This document shows, piece by piece, positions 10,894 to 22,730 of a DNA stretch of 64,000 nt. Source of the stretch: Siphonodentalium dalli (lineage: Eukaryota; Mollusca; Scaphopoda; Gadilida; Siphonodentaliidae). How positions within the stretch are numbered: position 1 is the first letter of the stretch; each line of letters starts with the position of its first letter. The notes beneath the pieces were generated by a model. The model ran no database searches, was not told the DNA's origin, and saw only the letters and a program-made list of their open reading frames with translations. Position numbers and translations under genes: made by a program. The stretch spans positions 260,868,077 to 260,932,076 of the forward strand of contig CP136061.1 of assembly GCA_032622095.1 (NCBI GenBank), read 5' to 3'.

Positions 10894-11629
10894 AAACTAT
10901 GAAATCATTTGCAATCTATTTTCGATGCGAAATCTCCAACTGATGGTGAGTTAGGCTGGAAACTTCCAACCAAATGTCGAATATTTTAACCAAAGTTTGT
11001 GGGGGGGTCGTGTCACCGCGTCGTGCGTATATAGAACCCATTTCGTCAATATTACTTTCGTTTTCTTCCGCCGCAACATACATGCCAAGCTGCATATGGG
11101 GTGTATGCTAACTTGCCATATTGTTCAGCCCAACTGCAGAACATTCTGCAAAAATATAATTTGTACTAATTTATGCATGGGAAAACGAAGTGACATTGAC
11201 GAAAGTAGTTCTACATACAGCATTTTGATCGATGTTACTTCTATTTTATTCGACCCCCCACATTTCCCCATGCAGAAGAATGTCAAGTGCAATAATTTCG
11301 TGTTGTGGTTAAGACAGTCGCGCTTGCGATATATAATTAAGCAATCAGCGGACAACCTGATAATTCGAGCGTCTGTACAACTCACCTACTTTGTAATTAT
11401 CTGTTGTTCAATAATTGTTCGTTGATTTCTTGGTAAGACAACACAAGCGCAGTGTCTTAGCAATTAAGAACCATTAAGAGCCAACAAAAGAAAGTAGGGT
11501 CTGTATCGTCTAAATTAATAGACAGCCACTTAGTTTATGTTGGTGTAGTCTCCAATGTTAGATGTAGTCACAAGTTTTAAGTCACACAACGAACACTTAA
11601 AGTGGGTGCCTCTCTATGTCATGCATGGC

Positions 11630-12055
11630 TGTTTTGTCCCTGGTTATTTTTGTTTGTTTTATATATACTTGGCACACTCAATCAGCACGGGAACCTGCGC
11701 ACCTGAGATTTTGAGTTCGGTCGGACTCATTTTTGGAGGAGTTATTGCCATTTTTCAACATAGAATCGTATATCCTGGGACACATCTTTTGTCCGAGCCT
11801 GTATTCCGTCATTTTCAGTCATTTTTTGTTTAACTTGGCACATATGTCAGCCAGAATTGGAACCTGCGTCTTTGAGTTCAGTCGGAGTCATTTTGGCGGA
11901 GTTATTGCCATTTTGAACCTAGAATCGCACATCCTGGGATGCATCTTTGTCGGAACCTGTATTCTGTTATTTCCCTGTCAATTTTTTTTAAACTTGGCAC
12001 AGATAATTCACCATAATTGGATCGTGCATATTCTTAGTTTGGTTGGACAAATTTA
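11630..12055. repeat. Tandem repeat, ~160-bp period, about 2.6 units
   Basis: The blocks GTCGGACTCATTTTTGG/GGAGTTATTGCCAT, CATCCTGGGA-CATCTTT, CCTGTATTC-GTCATTT and AACTTGGCACA recur in the same order at about 11720, 11885 and partially at 12035. The units differ at many positions. The frames at 11555-11833 and 11733-12056 read through the repeat and are not supported as genes. Confidence 0.65.
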
Positions 12056-12554
12056 AATTTTTAAAAGAACTCTACCATTTGAAGTAAACCAACAGTATAT
12101 TATGACATGATTTACTGTGCTTTTAATGTCTTATTTATTGCCCTTAATCAACTATAAATCCTTCAAACCTGCCACCTTCGTTTGGGGACATTTTGATCAG
12201 CGACCTTTTATTTCGATCTGTACTCAGCTGTGTCACGGTGGCCGACTCTCTACCATCAACTTCCTCGGTTTCCTGGGAAGTCGACTCGTCATTGGTGGGT
12301 GTCTCCTCTTAATCACTATCTGGTATCGGCGCTATACACCTAATCAATCATCATCTGAAACAAATCCTATGTGGTCCTCGGTAAATTATCGTTTCGAACT
12401 AAATTTGACCCCCGACGTTATTGTCCTCATTTACATGTATATCTATATAAACATATTCACCATCATGGCTATGTTATAAACTTAGGTGGGTTACACTGGT
12501 GATGTTAAATTACCAGGGTATATGCCTTAAAGTGACGAGAAACACTCCGTTAGG

Positions 12555-13461
12555 TAGTCCAAGTCTTCTCGTACTAAAACCAGCTAAGATATTGGTATGG
12601 CGAGATGCTGGTATTTAGTCCGAGTTCGCGCCCTATACATTATTATGACACGAGTTAAGCGTTAATGACCCGCTCAAATAAAACCACAATTATATGAAAT
12701 AAAATATCACAATTGCGACAATAAACGGATGTTTTCCGCAGAAGACATGCTATTTGATCTGAAACCCACATCAGTTGTGAATTGAAAGCGGTAATTTAAT
12801 GTGAAAAGAGACATTTGCCGCAGTATTTACATATTTGTAAAAGTATGCGAACTCAGTTGACCTCGCGAACTGCGTAGATTTTCGATCAACCACGCACGAT
12901 GAATTCTCCATTGTAATCGTAATTATACGTGTCAATAAATAAATAAATAATACATAGATTAAGTAAATATTGAAGATATAAATGTAATACATTAAATAAA
13001 TTACGGGAATTACAACCATCTCACGGTTTAAAACAGTGTAAACACAACGAGCATTAGAATAATATGGGGCTGCCATTTTGTTTGTAGAAATTCGTCTCGG
13101 TCAAAACAAACTCCGGACTATTCCGTTATTGTTCGTAACACTTCGGCTTCCAGTTAAAACGTAAACACAATATAAAAACAGCGATGTCGGTGACAATCAA
13201 CCGGAATATTCTATGCGTAAGTTAACATGAAAGTTAGATTATTATACACCATTATGACCACAAGATGTCACTCATTCCGATGCATATAGCATCATGTATT
13301 GATTTGTTAGGTAAATCGAGTAAAATACACCACAAATTCCCGCCACAGATCCTGGGCGTAAGTCGTGTCATAGGAATGCATGGGCCTGGAACTCGGACTA
13401 AATACCAGCATCTCGCCATACCAATATCTTAGCTGGTTTTAGTACGAGAAGACTTGGACTA
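12555..13461. mobile_element. MULE-like TIR element, copy 1 (907 bp, 9-bp TSD)
   Basis: The inverted repeats begin TAGTCCAAGTCTTCTCGTAC and extend about 70 bases. They are flanked by the identical 9-base direct repeat TCCGTTAGG at 12546-12554 and 13462-13470. A 9-bp duplication with long TIRs is most typical of the Mutator/MULE superfamily. No transposase is visible. The interior (for example 12660-12890 and 13100-13400) is shared, in opposite orientation, with the copy at 34167-35332. The 101-codon frame at 12771-13076 lies in a block conserved between the copies, but it is interrupted there. Confidence 0.85.
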
Positions 13462-13470
13462 TCCGTTAGG

Positions 13471-14085
13471 GTGATCAAATAGAAATGGAGAAAAAGATTG
13501 TTTGAAGTAGTTATTTTTACAAATATTATATATTAATTAAATGCAGCAACTGTCGATGGCAAAATGGGTTTCGTTACTTTATCGCATATAGGTGAGTCCC
13601 GAATCGAGTAGTAAATATTTACAATTGAGCGATGTTTTCTATGGAGTGGTACGGTCGAATTGCAATGTTAGTAGAATGCTACAATCCTCCAGTTGGCATA
13701 GCACCTGAACACTAACTCATCAATTTCAGGCACCCGAACAAGTACATAATATGTCTTTAATATTCGGTCGTCAATCGAATTAAAGCCAAGGTGATTTGAC
13801 ATTGTGTCCACATAAACAGTGGCTGTGTAAGTATCTTAATGGATTTAACCCCATCTTTACTAAAATCTAATCCGAACAACAGGGAACACACGTGCATTAT
13901 CACTATATCAAATCAAGATATATTAAGATTGATCTTAGGATTAATCCATGCAGGATTAATAATGACAAAACAACGATAAGATTTGAAGATGTGTTTTAAA
14001 GACTGTTTTCAAGGAACTTCGAAATGTGAAATTCGCGTTTTGTGCATTGAACATTAGAACAAGAGCACTGATCAGCATATAGTAT
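13471..14085. other. No recognisable feature
   Basis: The sequence is AT-rich, without significant frames or clear repeats. Confidence 0.4.
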
Positions 14086-14089
14086 TGAC

Positions 14090-15560
14090 TCGCGATCAAT
14101 ATTTATGGCAATCTATATCTATATTTGCGAATGTCTGTCTGTCTGTCTGTATGTCTGTGTTCTATAGAAATCCACAGGGGACCACCCATATGGCACAAAA
14201 GTGGTCTAATAGGGGTAACTTTTTACGAGAAAGATAATGGTGAGGGTTAGGATTTTATAAAATGACGCCGTTGTTGTCAGGGGCAGAACAGGGGGAGGGG
14301 CATAAAAACAATTGTCGCCGATTGCCACAAAACTTATATATAATCATCCCCATGATATAAGGAATATGATGGTGTGGTTTAAATATGTCAAGAGTGGCGC
14401 CGTTCGTGTCAGGGATGCACGGAAGGGGAGAGGGACACCAAAATTGATCAACTAAGTTTAGCGCCGACGGACCATCTAGATGGCACAAAACGGTCTACTA
14501 TAGGGGTAACTTTTTACGAGAAAGATAATGGTGGGTGTTAGAACTTTCTAAAGTGACGCCGTTGTTAGGGGCACAAAGGGAGAGGGGTAGAACAAATGTT
14601 TGCCGCCGATTGCCACGAAACTGTTATATAATCATTCCCATGATATGAACAATCTAATGGCGTTGTTTAAATATGTCAAACGTGACGCCATTCGCGTCAG
14701 GGGTGGACGGAAAGGGAGGGGGTCACCAAAATTGATTTTAGCGCCGATTTCCACCAAATTGATATATATTCTTATCCATGCTACAGGGAATCTGATTGTG
14801 CGATTTAAAGACTCCAAATTTATGTCCTCTGGATAAAAGATTGTGGGAGGGGCACTCAATTTGATAAGAATGTACTTAGTCGCCGGTTGCCACCACACTT
14901 ATACAATATCATCCCCATGGTGTGAGGAGTCTAATGGTGTGGCTTAAATCTGTCAAAAGTGGCGTCATTCGAGTCAGGGTTGAACCGAAAGGCATAGGGG
15001 CACCAAAATTGATACGCAATCATTTTAGCGCCAATTTCCACCAAATGATATTCATTCTTATTCATAATACGCGGAGTCTGGTCGTGTGATTTAACGACGC
15101 CATGTTGGTGCTGATTGTGTGAGTGGGGGTTAGTTGGCACTAAATTTTTATCAAAATTGGTTTACCAAACTTATCAATAATTATCTCCATGGAGTCTAAT
15201 TGTGTGGTTTAAGGGTGTCACAAGCTGTCGCAAGTGGGACCATTCGAGTCAGGATGCATAGAGGGTGAGAGGAACACAAAAATACGAACAATATGTTTAG
15301 CGCTGATTTCCACCATTGTTCAACAATTTTATATATATTCATCTCCACAATGAGTCTAAGTTTATGGTTTAATGATGTCAAATATGGCGCCGCTTGAGTC
15401 CGAAATAGGGACTGGCGGGTCACCACAACTGATAAAAATATGTTTAGTGCCAATTAACATTCAAATTCATACACATGCTTCTCAAATGATACGAGGAATC
15501 ATATCGAACGTGTTAAAAACGTCACATTTGGTGCCTAGATATATTTGCAAATAGATGTAT
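14090..15560. repeat. Microsatellite-headed degenerate tandem repeat, ~135-145-bp units (Helitron-like?)
   Basis: The block opens TCTATATCTATATTTGCGAA followed by (TGTC)n, the same architecture as the Helitrons at 16494-18838. It then runs as a degenerate tandem array. Each unit has GCCGATT(G/T)CCACNAA, an AT-rich CATCCCCATGA stretch, GTGTGGTTTAAAT-TGTCAA, a GACGCC(A/G)TTCG box and a GGGAGGGG-CACCAAAA box. About nine units are visible. At 15530-15660 the opening recurs in part (TATATTTGCAAATAGATGTA, TAACTTTTTACGAG). No CTAG terminus with a hairpin was found, so the Helitron assignment is weak. Confidence 0.6.
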
Positions 15561-15660
15561 GTTTGTATGCGTTCTATATATAACTTCACGGGGTACAATC
15601 GAGATGGCACCAATGCGTTCTAACAGTGGTAACTTTTTACGAGGAAGATACCATTTGGTG

Positions 15661-16480
15661 CACGTTAAGATATTAGAACAGCTCATGTAAATATTATAAC
15701 ACAATTGTGCCTGCCCCATTCAACATAGTTTCCATAAAAAAGTTACAAGAGATATGGAAATGTATAGAAGTCCTGTTCAACAATAGTGGTCACAGCGTGC
15801 CGTCAAATATAATATCTTCTGAGATAAAAGAAAACGGAATCAGTGGCACATGACTTTCCAGGACCCTCCAATACTGACATTGACAAGGTTATATCTGCCC
15901 AATATACAGAGAATATCTTTCATTTTTAGAACAGGCTCATCGCCTAATATAAACAACTCAAAATCTTGCTCTGTGTCGGCCACATGTAGCTGATATAGTA
16001 GATGCATGGCAACATTTCTTTTAAACTGAGAATAATTATCCAGAATATAGCACAATGAACAGAGGAGCACCTGGATATTTCTTTAATACATCTATATCTT
16101 CATTGAGATATGATAACCAGGTGTCCTCAAAATCTTAGTCAAACCCACTACATTGGTTGTTTACATCTCTATGTAAAACCCAATTGTCGTCTTTTATTTT
16201 TGCGAACTAATGTGTTCATGGTTCATGTTATAACGTCTGAAGTATACGCAGTTGTAAATCAATAAATAGTTCTTTATTGGTGGGACGGATTAATCGCGAT
16301 AAACAAAATGACAATCGCTCCGATCCGACAAGGTGAGCTACTACTTATATTCCATATGTAAGAATCATGTTTTGTGATGCTATTTGGATATATAATTTAT
16401 GAGAATATGCGTAACGCTTTGAACACGAGTATCTTCTACTCCCACTAAATATCCACAAAATGTGTTTCACTTTAACCTGG
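15661..16480. other. No recognisable feature
   Basis: No coherent frame, tandem repeat or element terminus was seen. The 76-codon minus frame at 15840-16070 has no recognisable domain. Confidence 0.4.
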
Positions 16481-16493
16481 ATAACCCTGCTAG

Positions 16494-17284
16494 TCTCATA
16501 TATAATTTGAAGACCTCTGTTTGTCTGTATGTTTGTCTGTATGTATGTCATTTATACAAATCTACGATTCTCGACCGATCGGAACGAAACTTGGTACGTG
16601 TGTGTAGTTTGACCAGGCGGTCGTCGTTGTCGTATTGGCGAGCTCGTGCGGCACCAGCTTCGCACATGCGCAGACGAGATCTCGGAAACGGGTGGAGCTA
16701 TCGACTTGAAATTTGTTTTTTGAATAGCCCGGATAACGTCGGGCTCATCGGCTATCTATTATATATTTTTGGAGATCTGTGTGTGTGTCTGTCTGTTCGC
16801 GATGGACTTCAAAAAGGTCAATTCAAGGTCAAATCGGGTAAAACGGGACGGATTTCGACGAAATTTGATACCTAGAGTAACTTTTGGACAGGCATTCTTT
16901 TGGACGGGTCAAATCGTTACCCCGATCAGACCTTGACCTTCAAAAAGGTCAATTCAATGTCAAATCAGGTAAAACGGACAGATTTCGACGACATTTGATA
17001 CCTATGGTTACTTTTGTCCACGAAGTGTTTTGGACGGGTCAAATCGTGACCCCGACATGACCTTGACCTTCAAAATGGTCAATTCAAGGTCAAATTTGGT
17101 AAAACCGGATGTATTTCGACGGGTTCTTTTGTCAGGAACTTTTCTCCAGGGAGTGTTTTGGACGGGTCAAATCGTGACCCACACCTAACCTTGACCTTCA
17201 AAATGGTCAATTCAAGGTCAAATCGCGAAATTCGCCGAAAAGCAGAGGGGAAACAGCCCGGACGAAGTCGGGTCACCCTGCTAG
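16494..17284 (+). mobile_element. Non-autonomous Helitron, composite (791 bp)
   Basis: The 5' end is TCTCATATATAATTTGAAGA followed by (TGTC/TGTA)n. The 3' end has a stem-loop (CCCGGACGAAGTCGGG), then TCACCCTG and CTAG followed by T. This matches the Helitron rules (5' TC, 3' hairpin plus CTRR, insertion at AT). It abuts an upstream CTAG at 16490-16493 that looks like the tail of an older copy. A second start (TCTATTATATATTTTTGGAG) at 16755 directly follows CCCGGATAACGTCGGG and CGGCTA, so two units are fused at about 16754/16755. The 3' half is a roughly 125-bp repeat with AAGGTCAATTCAAGGTCAAA and GATTTCGACGAAATTTGATA. No Rep/helicase gene is present. Confidence 0.75.
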
Positions 17285-17352
17285 TATATATATATATATA
17301 GGTTATATATATTATTCATTAGTTAGCACCTATAGCTATATATATAGCTATA

Positions 17353-18351
17353 TCTCATATATATTTTGAAGACCTCTGTTTGTCTGTTTGTCTGTCTGTC
17401 ATTTATACAAATCTACGATTCTCGACCGATCGGGACGAAAATTGGTACGTGGGTGTAGTTTTACCAGGCGGTCGACGTTGTCGTATTGGCGAGCCCGTGC
17501 GGCGCCCGCTTCGCGCATGCGCAGACGATATATCGGAAACGGGTGGAGCTATCGACTTGAAAAATTTTATGTGAATGTATCGTGCCCCGGATACGAATTT
17601 TATCGGGTCGCCGAGCCCGTGCGACGACAGCTACGCGCATGCGCAGACGAGATCTCGGAAACGGGTGGAGCTATCGACTTGAAATTTGTTATGTGAATGT
17701 ATCTGGCCCCGGATACGAATATTATCGGGTCACCGAGCCCGTGCGACGCCAACTTCGCGCATGCGCAGACCAGATCTCGGAAACGGGTGGAGCTATCGAC
17801 TTGAAATTTGGTTTTTGAATAGCCCGGACAACGTCGGACTGGGTAGAGCTATCGGCTTGAAATTTGGTTTTTGAATAGCCCGGACAACATCGGGCATGCG
17901 CAGACGAGATCTCGGAAACGGGTGGAGCTATCGACTTGAAATTTGGTACGTGTGTGTAGTTTGACCAGGCGGTCGTCGTTGTCGTATTGGCGAGCCCGTG
18001 CGACGCCCGTGCAGCGCATGCGCAGACGAGATCTCGGAAACGGGTGGAGCTATCGACTTGAAATTTGCTATGTGAATGTATCTTGCCCCGGATACGAATT
18101 TTATCGGGTCGCCGAGCCCGTGCGATGCAAGCTTCGCGCATGCGCAGACCAGATATCGGAAACGGGTGGAGCTATCGACTTGAAATTTGGTGTGTGAATG
18201 TATCTTGCCCCGGATACGAATTTTATCGGGTCGCCGAGCCCGTGCGACGCCAGCTTCGCGCATGCGCAGACCAGATCTCGGAAACGGGTAGAGCTATCGA
18301 CTTGAAATTTGGTTTTTGAATAGCGCGGACAACGTCGGGCTCATCGGCTAG
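17353..18351 (+). mobile_element. Non-autonomous Helitron (999 bp)
   Basis: It starts TCTCATATATATTTTGAAGA plus a TGTC/TTTG microsatellite. It ends with the near-palindrome GCGCGGACAACGTCGGGC, then TCATCGG and CTAG. The interior is a roughly 121-bp minisatellite. Each unit has CGCGCATGCGCAGACGAGAT, CTCGGAAACGGGTGGAGCTA, ATGTGAATGTATC and CCCCGGATACGAATTTTATC. It also contains embedded copies of the 3' hairpin near 17820-17895, so terminal sequence has been swept into the array. The overlapping frames on both strands here (for example 17388-17696 and 17722-18141) are repeat artefacts. Confidence 0.8.
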
Positions 18352-18838
18352 TCTCATATATATTTTGAAGACCTCTGTTTGTCTGCTTGTCTGTTTGTCT
18401 GTCTGTGTGATCGCGATGAACTCGAAAACGGCCGACCCGATTTCGATGAAACTTGGTATGTGGGGATATTTTCAGCCGGGGACTGGCATGGGCATATTAA
18501 ATTGTCCGTGCAACGTGACCTTGGCCTTGAAATCGGGTCATTTCAAGGTCAAACGCCGGAATATCACGGGATTTCGATGAAACTTGTTATGTGGGGGTAC
18601 TTTCGGCCGGGGAGTGGCATAGCCCTATTAATTTGCCCGTGCGACGTAACCTTGACCTTGAAATCGGGTCACTTCAAGGTAAAACGCCCGAATATCACGG
18701 GATTTCGATGAAAATAAGTGTCTAGGGATACTTTCGTACGGAGATTATCATAAGCCTATTTATTTGCCCGTGCGACGTGACCTTGACCTTGAAATCGGGT
18801 CAATTCAAGGTCAAATCGCGAATTTTGATGGGATTCCC
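18352..18838 (+). mobile_element. Non-autonomous Helitron, 3'-incomplete
   Basis: It begins TCTCATATATATTTTGAAGA immediately after the CTAG of the preceding Helitron, with no base between. The body has three repeats of about 125 bases with GATTTCGATGAAACTTGGTA, CCGTGCGACGTGACCTTG and AAATCGGGTCATTTCAAGGT. Similarity ends near 18838 and no hairpin or CTAG end is visible. Confidence 0.7.
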
Positions 18839-20825
18839 ACACAAAAAACCGCACATACTAAAGCAAAAGGGCCACTGTTCATGACCTATTCTGATACATA
18901 ATACATTAAAATCAACAAATTTCGCCCATTTTATGGAACCTCCGCGAATTCAGGGACTTCCGCAACGTGACCTCCGCAAATAGGGACCTACTGCAAATCG
19001 TCGCACCGAAATGCATTTCAGTTTTGACAAACTATTTATTGAGGCAGAAGTGAGTTTGTTTGAAGCGAATGTTATATCACTTGACCCCTGAACTGAAAAT
19101 TTCCGTAACCGGTTCGTACAAAGATAATTGATAACGGCAATATTTAATTAATTATTTACCTTGTTTATGTCAAACGTTCTTGATTATTATACATAGATGT
19201 ATGGTCAATTACTTATAGTATATTAGCCTGTGGATGAGCCAAAACAATTGTGTCTTAAAAACCAAACAGATATCAATATAATTATTAATTGCTTTATCGA
19301 CAAAACCACGTGCGTCTTGTTTCTATTCTCGTAGGATGCCTTCATCCAGTCTGAGTAAACTCATACCTAAATATTCATTACAACATTGAATATTAGGTCT
19401 GACGGATAACATCGCTATCTCATTTCCAAGTCCTCGGGATTCCGTAATTTGATTGATTGCGTAAATTATTTTCCGTCCAATGAAACCGCATGGGTTAATA
19501 AACAAGTGTTAGTGGGCGGATACTCCCATAATGTCACCTCTAAATATAGTAACAGAGTCGGTATTTCTCCGATCGAAAGCGATGCTTGCAAATACAACAG
19601 ACAGAAAAAATGGCTTCGAAATTATATATTCGGTACGATTCGGATTAATTTGAAGGATGTGCTAGACCTGATAGATAGGCCTGCGCATGGTACCAACTTG
19701 GCCTCCCATAAATATAAATAGAACTCACTCATGTCCGTGTATTTGATTTACTTTATTGTAACATGGTTTGCAAATCAAATTATTTGTCGTAAAAAAGTCA
19801 TCTGAAAGTTAAACACCGAGGAAAAGACTTAATTTTATGCTTTTAAATAGTTCTAAAGCATCATTTTTGATGACGACCTTATTTTTTGCTCTCGGATGCA
19901 GCTTTCCGGTTGATGCAGCGAGTTCATCTCCCGAAAAAGAATAGTCGCACACACGACAAATATTATCTGCTGTAAGTTTATGTCGCGACACAGGCCATTG
20001 CTATTGCGAAGCACAACAAATAACACGTGGGGACACCTGTCAATCATCGATGTATTTTTTTAAATCCGTGACGTCATTTTGGGGAAGCTCTTCGCTGAAT
20101 AGAAATGGTTTTGGCTACATAAGCTCCAGACTCTATATTTCAAATATAGAGTCGACGTTCACCCAGACTGGCCTTCATCCTGGTAATAAACATTCTGATT
20201 CATTGTAGACGGGAGCTATTTATCTTGCAAGATCGCGCGTTTTGCTTACATATTGGAGTGGACAAAACAGGGTTTGGTTACGGTATATATACAGTTCTGA
20301 TCGATTTATTCTGAGATTTCTTTTTATAAAGCCTTTAGTGGCCAAGTTATGAAATAATTAATCGCACGCACAAACTGGCATTTAATGGAGCCTGTTTGAA
20401 AATTTGGTGATGATGATTTTGTGCGGAATTAGGGTAGTATCAAAAGTGGCAAATTTAAGGACGGAAACGGCACACGGACATATTATTATTTTTTGTTTTT
20501 CTGTTGGTCATATTAGAGTCATTCTTCACAATTGACTAGGTTAGAGAGTTCCAGCATTCACAAGGAATCGAGCATAGCCCGGACATTAACACTATCGCCT
20601 GTGCCCCGTGGAGAATAATTGGTGTACTGAAAATAACGTCACCGATGTATACTGTGCTTATGCGGGATTAGGTCGATGTAGAAGCTGCGACTGTGTCGCT
20701 TTAAGAGCTGTAGTGTTACCCCGAATGGGGTATCCTCAATAAAATAGTCCGACACAGATTAGCACATGTGCTGATATTGATAATTACCACACACTTTGGA
20801 AAGCATGCGATCGTGTGGTAATCAA
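18839..20825. other. No recognisable gene; unique-looking sequence
   Basis: The only visible structure is a short CTCCGCGAATT-type imperfect repeat at 18940-19000, an inverted repeat with ATTACCACAC and GTGTGGTAAT at 20783-20822, and a TATA/AATAAA-like arrangement around 20100-20200 that is too weak to name. Short frames (up to 90 codons) have no recognisable domain. Confidence 0.4.
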
Positions 20826-20826
20826 G

Positions 20827-20892
20827 GATGGATTTCGACGAAATTTGATACCTAGGGTTAGTTTTGTCCGGGGAGTGTTTTGGGTGTGTCAA
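20827..20892 (+). repeat. Fragment of the Helitron-interior repeat
   Basis: GGATTTCGACGAAATTTGAT, ACCTAGGGTTA, and then GGGGAGTGTTTTGGG-GTGTCAAAT match the units at 16851-17170. The fragment directly joins a LINE relic. Confidence 0.65.
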
Positions 20893-21430
20893 ATTCGCGC
20901 GATATCGACTACACTCCCACTATATCCGTGCTGGCGAGAAAATCCGTAAGGTCGTTAACATAGAGACAAAAAGAAAAGGTGATAAATTGACACCCTGTTT
21001 CATACCAATCATAGATGGGAAGGGGTCTGATATATCTCCTTTAAATACTACCCTAGATTTAATATCCTTGTACATGTACATGTCAATAGTGATGTTATAC
21101 ATCTTGCCACCTATGTTGTTTAGTGCCAATTTAGACCATAAATAATCTCTACCGACAGTATCAAAGGCCTTTTCAAAATCAATGAAGGCACAAAACAATT
21201 TCTTTTTCTTAAATTTACAAAGATCCATAAGCGTCTGTATCACAAACACATTATCCACGGTCGAGTAGCCTTTCCTAAAGCCACTTTAATGTTCATGTAT
21301 GACTCCGGAAGAACCAGAAAAAATAGTTAACCGTCTATTCAATATTGATGTGAATAATTTTCCAAGACAACTTGATATGGTTATACCCTTATAATTCGAG
21401 GGGTCGTCTTTCTTCCCTTTTCAATGACCA
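20893..21430 (-). pseudogene. Non-LTR reverse transcriptase relic
   Basis: On the minus strand, the frame holds DDPSNYKGITISSCLGKLFT, then SILNRRL, a stop, SGFRKGYSTVDNVF, LFCAFIDFEKAFDTVGRDYL, and GMKQGVNLSPFLF. These are the conserved N-terminal RT blocks (NYRGI, GF-x-x-x-x-ST-D, DFEKAFD, G-x-x-QG-x-x-LSP-x-LF) of LINE-type elements. The YADD block and the endonuclease are absent. One in-frame stop (just before SGFRKG) and truncation on both sides make it a relic. Its sequence differs from the CR1/Jockey-like LINEs elsewhere in the window. Confidence 0.8.
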
Positions 21431-22600
21431 CAGACCGAACATTGACAATCAATTATATTGAATATTTTGATTTGTATCAATCCATCATAATATACTTTTG
21501 AATACATTCATGTCCACACTGCGTGTGTTCTTGTTGATAATTTGTGTTTTTCTTCTATGTAATTCTTTAAATCCATGGCGTAATAATAAACATAGCCAGA
21601 TTTTCAAACCGATCACAAGTGTAGCCAGCTTTTCACAGAATATCTCAGAAGATATAAGATGCTTGAGCTCATGCCGCTTAAACAACATGCCCCCAAAAAA
21701 GACCTTCCTTTCCAAGAAAGATGGACAATACTTGAAAATCTGTTTGAATAGTGGTCACTGTGCTTTCCCTCCGTTATCCTATATATAGACATGTCCGGGG
21801 AAGTATACAGTCTGCAATAATTCAATATTGTTCACAGGCAGTGAGTTAGATTCTATTATCAGGAATTCAGGACTTTGCAGTCAAAATACCCAAATCTCTG
21901 TGCCGAAATAGTTGTCATGTTAATATTACCCTAATTGATGTACATATATTGTATTATAGGTCTGAATGAACTTTTCATGAGGATTCACTCTGTTTTCTAG
22001 CTTGCTACAATTAAGTGATAGGGTGGGTGGTGGTTAAAAGGGTGGAACTTGAGGCTTGAGCGTCCCGCGTCGCGTGGAAATGGCGAACGCGTGTTGCGCT
22101 CACGATCGGACGAATCAATTTGACGTTTACTGATGATGTTAACCAATGAGAATGGGCGTAACTACTTTGTTTAGGCACTGACGAGTAATTTATGTATTAC
22201 ATCTATTTCGTACCGACACGGAGAACTAAGTATTTTGACTGCAAATAGAAGTCAATATACCACTATTCATTAGAGTTCATTTAGCTATGACTGATTAATA
22301 CAGAGCCATCCATTTAAAAAAAATGCTATTTGAAAATTAGTCAGAATAAAACCACCCTGCCCCAGGTTTTATAATTACTATAACCGAGTCCGTCGGGTTT
22401 TATAATTTGGTCGAACTTTTTCGCCCAACATGGATGACATCTTATTAAATTCAGAATAATGTGTCAGTGGGCTTGGGCGGTGAATGGCGCTCGTCGTTTA
22501 TGTGGTGACCATTAGAATGATATCATCGAGGATGCATGCACATTTTATCAACGTGGCTGATCTTTTTCGAACAGAGATTTGTCGGTTAATTAGAAGAGGA
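21431..22600. other. No recognisable feature
   Basis: No domain, splice-linked frame or clear repeat was identified. The minus frame at 21485-21715 and the plus frame at 21498-21788 overlap as shadows of one another. Confidence 0.4.
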
Positions 22601-22730
22601 TAGCATGTGGATTGGATATAAACGCTTGGCTAACATGCCATCATGAACCATCCAGTCAGGGACGTGTGCCACACGGCACACACATCATCGTTTATGGAGA
22701 TTCGAACGAAGTGATTTCTACTTTAGCAGA

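Noticed and set aside
12771-13076. 101-codon minus-strand gene in MULE-like copy 1
   Set aside because: It starts in AT-rich low-complexity sequence, has no domain, and the counterpart in copy 2 is interrupted; the conserved part is noted under findings.
17388-18319. Several overlapping arginine-rich frames (RMRR, GNGWSYRLE repeats)
   Set aside because: These are translations of the 121-bp Helitron minisatellite in several frames and both strands.
20090-20210. Solo LTR or polymerase II promoter
   Set aside because: A TATA-like word and AATAAA are present, but no matching second copy, TG/CA boundary or target duplication could be found.
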